NCBI GenBank assembly: GCA_003520455.1
Contig: DOUV01000345.1
Span: 754 to 6,357, forward strand
Direction: 5' to 3'
DNA: 5,604 nt
From: Chloroflexota bacterium
GTDB taxonomy: Bacteria; Chloroflexota; Anaerolineae; Ardenticatenales; Ardenticatenaceae
Shown here: one piece after another, positions 1 through 5,604 of the stretch
Numbering within the stretch: the first letter of the stretch is position 1
How the letters are laid out: the number at the start of each line of letters is the position of its first letter
Translations under genes and position numbers: made by a program
The notes under the pieces: generated by a model
The model's database searches: none
Seen by the model: only the letters and a program-made list of their open reading frames with translations
What the model was told of the DNA's origin: nothing

Positions 1-48
1 CCGTCTCCGCCCCTCCGCGCCTGCCACCCCCTGTAGAAACGGCCAGGC

Positions 49-123
49 GGGCCGTCTCCCGCTGGGCCGTCTCTACACCGGGCGTCTCCCCCGGGGGGGC
101 GTCTCTACACAGGAGGGGACAAC
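49..123. repeat. Degenerate GGGC(C)GTCTC repeat block
   Basis: GGGC(C)GTCTC occurs four times in a row, beginning at 49, 64, 80 and 97, with steps of 15, 16 and 17 bases; a fifth GTCTC lies at 3-7. Two copies (64 and 97) continue as GTCTCTACAC. An opposing arm, GTAGAAACGGCC at 33-44, is the reverse complement of GGCCGTCTCTAC at 65-76 with one mismatch, so the block can fold and looks like decayed copies of a palindromic intergenic element. Palindromes of the GTAGAGACG...CGTCTCTAC type are familiar to me from cyanobacterial and Chloroflexota intergenic DNA, but that is recollection. The rest of 1-248 holds no credible gene; 124-248 shows nothing beyond a weak TGAATC/GATTCA inverted repeat. Confidence 0.55.
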
Positions 124-248
124 GAACCGCTGAATCGTGTATCAGAGGATTCACACTCGCGAAAATCGGCCGCGGCCATCAACACGAGCGCACAAAGAAT
201 CACCCGTCGAGGAACGACGACGAGGCGGGCCAGTCCTGGCGGCGCCCC

Positions 249-289
249 AAAACAGAGCGGCCCGGAGAGCCTGAGAACCGCTCCCGGCC
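249..289 (-). terminator. Probable intrinsic terminator of lepA
   Basis: On the minus strand, starting 6 bases after the lepA stop codon, a 9-bp stem with one internal mismatch forms between 289-281 and 267-259. The loop is about 13 bases, and the stem is followed by GCTCTGTTTT (258-249). An alternative 6-bp stem, GAGCGG/CCGCTC, ends directly before TGTTTT. The T-run is short and interrupted, so termination may be only partly efficient. The position immediately downstream of the gene supports the call. Confidence 0.45.
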
Positions 290-295
290 CACCAG

Positions 296-2104
<1,809 letters not shown>

Positions 2105-2182
2105 CAGTCGTATATCCACGTGAAACGCGACGCGTGAGAAGAAAGAATCAAGTAGGATTCACGGATCACGAAGCATGAAAAC

Positions 2183-2209
2183 GGCCGGCGCAGAACACGG
2201 TCGCCGGCC
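2183..2209 (-). other. Perfect 8-bp hairpin in the presumed lepA leader
   Basis: GGCCGGCG at 2183-2190 and CGCCGGCC at 2202-2209 are exact reverse complements around an 11-base loop. On the minus strand the hairpin is followed by GTTTTC, resembling a weak intrinsic terminator. It lies between the candidate lepA promoter (2237-2264) and the lepA start, so it could attenuate transcription or simply structure the leader. No gene on the minus strand lies just upstream that would need a terminator here. No leader peptide or known riboswitch class was recognised. Confidence 0.5.
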
Positions 2210-2236
2210 ACGAACACCCCCAAGTAGCCTCAAAAA

Positions 2237-2264
2237 AGTATAACTCAGCAGCCGGCCTGGGCAA
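2237..2264 (-). promoter_or_regulatory. Candidate sigma-70-type promoter for lepA
   Basis: On the minus strand, TTGCCC (2264-2259) lies 16 bases before TATACT (2242-2237), giving a reasonable -35/-10 pair. The start of transcription would be near 2230, leaving a leader of about 110-125 bases that includes the 2183-2209 hairpin. The -10 is good and the -35 is only 4 of 6 to consensus. No better candidate was found closer to the gene. Confidence 0.4.
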
Positions 2265-2344
2265 AACCAGCGCACGGGAGACGCCGCCCCGGTTGTCTGC
2301 CGACGATTGGGCCCACACCGGTTGACCACCGAGCACGGGACAAT

Positions 2345-2373
2345 GTGACAATCGCTCCCGGGCGTGCTAGAAT
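2345..2373 (+). promoter_or_regulatory. Sigma-70-type promoter for the zinc-ribbon gene
   Basis: GTGACA at 2345-2350 (5 of 6 to TTGACA) and TAGAAT at 2368-2373 (5 of 6 to TATAAT) are separated by exactly 17 bases. A TG at 2365-2366 makes an extended -10. Transcription would start near 2380, leaving an untranslated leader of about 39 bases before the ATG at 2419. This is the clearest promoter in the window. Confidence 0.72.
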
Positions 2374-2383
2374 CGCTCCGTTT

Positions 2384-2396
2384 GCCGCCTTGCGGC
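2384..2396 (+). other. Small hairpin in the 5' leader of the zinc-ribbon gene
   Basis: GCCGC (2384-2388) and GCGGC (2392-2396) form a perfect 5-bp stem with a three-base CTT loop, right at the predicted 5' end of the transcript and 13 bases before the ribosome binding site. 5'-terminal stems of this kind can stabilise mRNA; that role here is inference. Confidence 0.35.
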
Positions 2397-2409
2397 ACTC
2401 ATCCCTGGT

Positions 2410-2414
2410 AGGAG
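2410..2414 (+). promoter_or_regulatory. Ribosome binding site with short spacing
   Basis: AGGAG lies only four bases (CCCC) before the ATG at 2419. The spacing is at the short end of the usual range, but it is the only Shine-Dalgarno-like sequence near the start and it fixes the start choice. lepA, by contrast, shows none. Confidence 0.65.
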
Positions 2415-2418
2415 CCCC

Positions 2419-2856
2419 ATGGAACCCCTTCAGAATCTCTCGATCAACATCGGCGCCATCCTGCAAGTGTTGTTAGCGTTCTTTGGCGCTTTTGGCCTGG
2501 CTCTCTGGTTGAGCCTGGTCATCTGGACCTTCCGCGACATTCGTGCCCGCACGCGGGATATCTTTGCTGTCCTGCTGGCAACCCTGCTGGTCTTGATCTT
2601 CAGTCTGCCCGGTCTGCTGCTCTACTTGCTGCTGCGCCCGCGGGAGACGTTAGCCGAGCAGTACGAGCGTTCGCTCGAAGAGGAGGCGCTGTTGCAGGAG
2701 ATCGAGGACCGCCGCATCTGCCCTTCGTGCCACGAGCCGGTGGAGGCGGATTTCCTGCTCTGCCCGAATTGCTCGACGCGCCTGAAGAACCAGTGCAGCA
2801 ACTGCAGTCGGCTCATGAAGTTGGAGTGGAACGTCTGCCCCTACTGTGGCACCTGA
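2419..2856 (+). CDS. Membrane-anchored double zinc-ribbon protein, function unknown
   Basis: This 145-residue protein has two hydrophobic segments, about 10-38 and 48-72, joined by an arginine-rich loop with Arg39, 42, 44 and 46. A charged helix follows at about 74-99 (RPRETLAEQYERSLEEEALLQ). The C-terminal third carries eight cysteines in an exact symmetrical pattern: C101, C104, C115, C118, C126, C129, C140 and C143, that is CxxC-x10-CxxC-x7-CxxC-x10-CxxC. This is a double zinc ribbon (DZR type) able to bind two zinc ions. Such ribbons usually mediate protein or nucleic-acid contacts; no catalytic motif is visible. I recall similar two-helix zinc-ribbon proteins in Chloroflexota genomes, with the same RDIRxRxRD loop and RPRETLAE block, but know no experimental function. 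It has its own promoter and an AGGAG site 4 bases before the ATG, so the start is secure. It converges on rpoB and diverges from lepA, so the context gives no pathway. The coding call is firm; the role is open. Confidence 0.9.
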   Translation: MEPLQNLSINIGAILQVLLAFFGAFGLALWLSLVIWTFRDIRARTRDIFAVLLATLLVLIFSLPGLLLYLLLRPRETLAEQYERSLEEEALLQEIEDRRICPSCHEPVEADFLLCPNCSTRLKNQCSNCSRLMKLEWNVCPYCGT

Positions 2857-2870
2857 ACCGGTCGAAGGTT

Positions 2871-2913
2871 AAAAAGCTGAAGGTCAAGGGACGAACCCTC
2901 GACCTTCAACTTT
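2871..2913. terminator. Bidirectional terminator between zinc-ribbon gene and rpoB
   Basis: A long, nearly symmetrical hairpin: AAAG (2873-2876) pairs with CTTT (2910-2913), TGAAGGTC (2878-2885) with GACCTTCA (2901-2908), and AGGG (2887-2890) with CCCT (2896-2899). Two single mismatches interrupt the stem and the loop is five bases (ACGAA). On the minus strand the stem ends in CTTTTT (five T at 2875-2871), a good exit for rpoB transcripts. On the plus strand it ends in ACTTTC, a weaker exit for the zinc-ribbon transcript, beginning 14 bases past its stop codon. Position between convergent genes fits a shared terminator. Confidence 0.75.
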
Positions 2914-2921
2914 CGCCCTGC

Positions 2922-2998
2922 GGGGCGCCCCCAAGCGACATCGCCTCGTACACCCGGAGGGGCGCCCCCCGGCGAGTACCCCCAGCTTGGGTGCCCCC
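2922..2998. repeat. GGGGCGCCCCC-type intergenic repeats
   Basis: Three related GC-rich cores lie in the convergent spacer: GGGGCGCCCCC at 2922-2932, GGGGCGCCCCCC at 2959-2970 and GGGTGCCCCC at 2989-2998. Each of the first two is self-complementary. The segments before copies two and three share a GTAC-CCC stretch (2948-2955 and 2976-2983), so they look like degenerate direct repeats of roughly 30-37 bases. CCCAAGC (2930-2936) can also pair with GCTTGGG (2985-2991). The block lies in the rpoB 3' untranslated region. It codes for nothing recognisable. Confidence 0.5.
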
Positions 2999-3048
2999 GT
3001 GGGGGGAGGGCATCCCCCGTAGGGGACAACCTGCGAACCTTCAACCTG

Positions 3049-5604
3049 CTAATCCGTCGAGAGATTGGGCATCCCCAGGCCGAAGCCGAGCTTGGGCAAC
3101 GGCTCCTCCTCGGCCTCCTTGCCAAAGTGAATCCGCTCATCGCCCTCGCCGATAACCTCGACCGCGAGCGCCAGCGACTGTAGCTCCTTGACCAGCACCC
3201 GGAAGCTCTCCGGAATACCGGCCTCGCCGATCGACTCACCCTTGACGATGGCCTCGTAGGTCTTGGTGCGGCCGGTCACATCATCCGACTTGACGGTGAG
3301 CATCTCTTGCAGGGTATGAGCCGCGCCGTAGGCCTCGAGCGCCCAGACCTCCATCTCGCCGAAGCGCTGGCCACCGAACTGCGCCTTGCCACCCAGCGGC
3401 TGCTGGGTCACCAGGCTGTACGGGCCGGTCGAGCGGGCGTGGACCTTGTCCTCGACCAGGTGGGCCAGCTTGAGCATGTTGATGATGCCGACGGTGACCG
3501 GGCGGTCGAAAGGCTCGCCGCTCTTGCCGTCGTAGAGGCGCTGCTTGCCGGAGGTCGGCAGCGGCCAGCCGGTTTCCTCGCTGATCGCCCGCGCCACCTC
3601 GGCGAGCTCATCCTCTCCTACACCCTCGAGACGCTCGGCGTAGCCACGATGCTCGATCCAGAGCCGGAGACAGACCTGAATGGCAGCCCTCTCTACCGCG
3701 GCCAGTTCTTCGCGGCTGCGCGAGTCGTTCTCCCAGGTCAGGATCCTGGCCGGGTCGTAGCCGCGCTCTTCCAGCCAGACACTCAGCCAGGTACGGCGCA
3801 TGGTGGTGCGATCGCGCACCAGGTCCAAGGCCTCATCAGGCGTATGGCCGGCATCCAACAGGCGCTGGACGAGAAAAGCCTGGACGGTCTCCTCATCCTC
3901 GGTGAACTGATCGAGGTCCTCACCCTGGTCGCGCATGAACTCTACGGCCAGATCGTTGACGTCCAGCCAGGCACGCTCGATCATCCAGGAACGTGCCAGC
4001 TCAGCCGCAATCTGGCGCTCGTCGGCACCATCGAAGACCGGCGTGATGACTCGGAAGCCCAGACGAGAGGCCGCAAAGCCCAGGTGGGTCTCCAGAATCT
4101 GGCCGATGTTCATGCGGGCCGGGACCCCCAACGGGTTCAGAATGATCTCGACCGGGGTGCCATCCTCCAGGTAGGGCATGTCCTCGACTGGCACGACCTT
4201 GGAGATGACGCCCTTGTTTCCGTGGCGACCGGCCATCTTGTCGCCCTCGGTAATCTTGCGCCGCTGGGCAATGCTCACCCGGACCATCTGCTCGACGCCG
4301 GCCGGCAGGTCCTGGTGCGTCTCGCGGGTAAACTCGCGGATGTCCACTACCTTCCCGCGCTCTCCGTGAGGCAAGCGCAGCGAGGAGTCTTTGACCTCAC
4401 GGGCCTTCTCGCCGAAGATCGCTCGCAAGAGTTTCTCTTCCGGCGTCAACTCGGTCTCGCCCTTGGGCGTGATCTTGCCAACCAGGATATCACCCGGGCC
4501 AACCTCGGCCCCGATGCGGATGATGCCGCGCTCGTCCAGGTCCTTGAGCGCATCCTCACCGACGTTGGGGATGTCGCGCGTAATCTCCTCCGGCCCAAGC
4601 TTGGTATCGCGCGCCTCGATCTCGTGCTTCTCGATGTGAACCGAGCTGAACTTGTCGTCGCGCACGAGTTGCTCGCTGATGAGAATGGCGTCCTCAAAGT
4701 TGCCGCCCTCCCAACTCAGGAAGGCAACCAGCACATTCTGACCGAGAGCCAACTCACCACCCTCGGTCGCGTTGGAGTCGGCCAACACATCGCCGCGCTT
4801 GACCCACTGGCCTTTGAGGACGATCGGGCGCTGGTCGATGTTGGTGCTCTGGTTCGAGCGGCTGAAACGCCGCAGGGTGTAGACGTGCTCGTTCCCCTCA
4901 ACGTCGCGGACAACGACACGCTCGCCGGTGACACTTATGACCTGACCATCCTGCTCGGCCACTACCACCTGGCCCGAGTCACGGGCGGCGGGAGCTTCCA
5001 TACCAGTACCGATGATCGGCGCTTCCGGCCGGACCAGCGGGACGGCCTGGTTCTGCATGTTCGAGCCCATCAGGGCCCGGTTGGCGTCGTCGTGCTCCAG
5101 GAAGGGGATCAGCGCAGCCGAGACGCCCACGACCTGCTTGGGCGAAACGTCCATGAAGTCCACCCGATTGACCGGCTCGCGGCGGTAATCGTCGCGGCGG
5201 CGAACCGAGACGCGGTCGCGGATGAAATAGCCCTCTTCATCCAGCGGCGCGTTGGCCTGCGCCACACCGTACTCCTCTTCTTCGTCGGCCGAGAGGTAGA
5301 CGATCTCTGTGGTCACCTTCGGCTTGACCTTGATTTGACGCCGGTCGAGCGCCGCCAGCCGCTCAGCCATCTCGGCGCTGATGCGCTCGCCCTCGCTGAC
5401 GATCGGATCGCCGGTGGCAGGGTCCAACACCGTCTCGCGAGCGATATGGCCAATCGGCGCCTGACCATCGTTGTCAACCGAGTTGACGACCTTGCGGTAG
5501 GGCGTCTCGATGAAGCCGAACTCATTGACCCGACCGTAAGTCGCCAGGCGACCGATCAGGCCGATGTTCGGACCCTCGGGCGTCTCGATCGGACAAATGC
5601 GGCC
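3049..5604 (-). CDS. rpoB: RNA polymerase beta subunit, C-terminal part (5' end outside window)
   Basis: This is the beta subunit of DNA-directed RNA polymerase, which forms half of the catalytic cleft with beta prime. The frame is open from the window edge (5604) to a TAG at 3049-3051, giving 851 residues; the GTG at 5430 is internal, not the start. It opens with [18 protein letters not shown], equivalent to E. coli residue 556 onward, so the main rifampicin region (507-533) is not seen but the 564-572 cluster is. Conserved elements follow: [11 protein letters not shown] (Arg equivalent to R678, 5077-5079), WEGGNFEDA (E813/D814, 4690-4695), [12 protein letters not shown] (K1065 and K1073, at 4239-4237 and 4215-4213), [11 protein letters not shown] (R1106, 4114-4116), KVHARSTG and the near-invariant [30 protein letters not shown] core. 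There is no large insertion before GDKMAG as in E. coli. An insertion of about 130 residues sits before [12 protein letters not shown] tail of about 35 residues extends beyond the E. coli end. rpoC does not follow. Confidence 0.98.
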   Translation of the reverse strand, partial: GRICPIETPEGPNIGLIGRLATYGRVNEFGFIETPYRKVVNSVDNDGQAPIGHIARETVLDPATGDPIVSEGERISAEMAERLAALDRRQIKVKPKVTTEIVYLSADEEEEYGVAQANAPLDEEGYFIRDRVSVRRRDDYRREPVNRVDFMDVSPKQVVGVSAALIPFLEHDDANRALMGSNMQNQAVPLVRPEAPIIGTGMEAPAARDSGQVVVAEQDGQVISVTGERVVVRDVEGNEHVYTLRRFSRSNQSTNIDQRPIVLKGQWVKRGDVLADSNATEGGELALGQNVLVAFLSWEGGNFEDAILISEQLVRDDKFSSVHIEKHEIEARDTKLGPEEITRDIPNVGEDALKDLDERGIIRIGAEVGPGDILVGKITPKGETELTPEEKLLRAIFGEKAREVKDSSLRLPHGERGKVVDIREFTRETHQDLPAGVEQMVRVSIAQRRKITEGDKMAGRHGNKGVISKVVPVEDMPYLEDGTPVEIILNPLGVPARMNIGQILETHLGFAASRLGFRVITPVFDGADERQIAAELARSWMIERAWLDVNDLAVEFMRDQGEDLDQFTEDEETVQAFLVQRLLDAGHTPDEALDLVRDRTTMRRTWLSVWLEERGYDPARILTWENDSRSREELAAVERAAIQVCLRLWIEHRGYAERLEGVGEDELAEVARAISEETGWPLPTSGKQRLYDGKSGEPFDRPVTVGIINMLKLAHLVEDKVHARSTGPYSLVTQQPLGGKAQFGGQRFGEMEVWALEAYGAAHTLQEMLTVKSDDVTGRTKTYEAIVKGESIGEAGIPESFRVLVKELQSLALAVEVIGEGDERIHFGKEAEEEPLPKLGFGLGMPNLSTD
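3562..4020 (-). other. Lineage-specific insertion in RpoB with repeated motif
   Basis: Between the conserved VFDGAD and [11 protein letters not shown] there are about 153 residues here, against fewer than 20 between the matching points in Bacillus RpoB as I remember it. The E. coli insertion in this area lies just before the VFDGA motif, so this one is at a different point. The segment is rich in Glu, Arg, Leu and Trp and looks helical. A motif of the form (L/W)-L-x-x-(W/F)-(L/I/M)-x-x-x-G-(Y/H) recurs about four times, at 3951-3904, 3876-3826, 3789-3739 and 3672-3622. The frame stays open and codon use does not change, so this is part of the protein, not an intein or frameshift. I recall Chloroflexota RpoB having a comparable insertion with a WLxxxGYD motif. 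Confidence 0.75.

Noticed and set aside
2159..2466. Three overlapping minus-strand open frames of 61-79 codons in the divergent intergenic region
   Set aside because: Several frames are open at once, the proteins have no recognisable features, and they cover the strong plus-strand promoter. They look like chance frames.
2727..3155. Plus-strand open frame of 142 codons running from the zinc-ribbon gene into rpoB
   Set aside because: It overlaps two real genes in another frame and crosses the terminator hairpin and repeats; the translation is low-complexity Pro/Arg-rich.
3562..4020. An intein or mobile insertion in rpoB
   Set aside because: The inserted segment has no splicing motifs (no Cys/Ser start with a terminal His-Asn) and no endonuclease motif, and the codon use matches the rest of the gene.
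5050..5052. Asn in place of Arg in the MQRQAVP motif of RpoB (here MQNQAVP)
   Set aside because: At first it looked like loss of a conserved residue, but as I recall Thermus has Thr at this site, and the catalytic Arg equivalent to R678 nearby is intact. It is probably ordinary variation.
5428..5430. GTG as a possible start of rpoB
   Set aside because: The frame stays open upstream to the window edge and encodes the highly conserved [14 protein letters not shown] motif, so the gene begins outside the window.

Overview
The window is GC-rich bacterial chromosome with three protein-coding genes. Two encode housekeeping proteins, the ribosomal elongation factor LepA/EF4 and the RNA polymerase beta subunit RpoB. 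Between them lies a small membrane-anchored double zinc-ribbon protein of unknown function. Two features suggest a member of the Chloroflexota: the RpoB carries a long insertion in a late region of the protein where I recall Chloroflexota also having one, and the two-helix zinc-ribbon protein matches a family I associate with that phylum. This assignment rests on remembered sequence resemblance, not on a search, and I hold it with moderate confidence.

Layout: positions 1-295 are non-coding and contain degenerate GGGC(C)GTCTC repeats followed by a probable terminator for lepA. lepA occupies 296-2104 on the minus strand (or 296-2119 if a GTG start is used). Positions 2105-2418 form a divergent intergenic region with a candidate lepA promoter and leader hairpin on the minus strand and a good sigma-70-type promoter for the zinc-ribbon gene on the plus strand. 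The zinc-ribbon gene is at 2419-2856 (+). Positions 2857-3048 lie between two convergent genes and hold a near-symmetrical hairpin that can terminate both, a block of GGGGCGCCCCC-type repeats and short ACCTTCAAC motifs. From 3049 to the window edge on the minus strand is the C-terminal two-thirds of rpoB, whose 5' part is outside the window.

The genes do not look like one operon. rpoB and the zinc-ribbon gene converge, and the zinc-ribbon gene and lepA diverge, so each appears to be its own transcription unit here. The most notable points are that rpoC does not follow rpoB, and that the roughly 130-residue RpoB insertion is built from a motif repeated about four times. I see no CRISPR array, tRNA, rRNA, transposase or defence system, and no convincing wholly new system.
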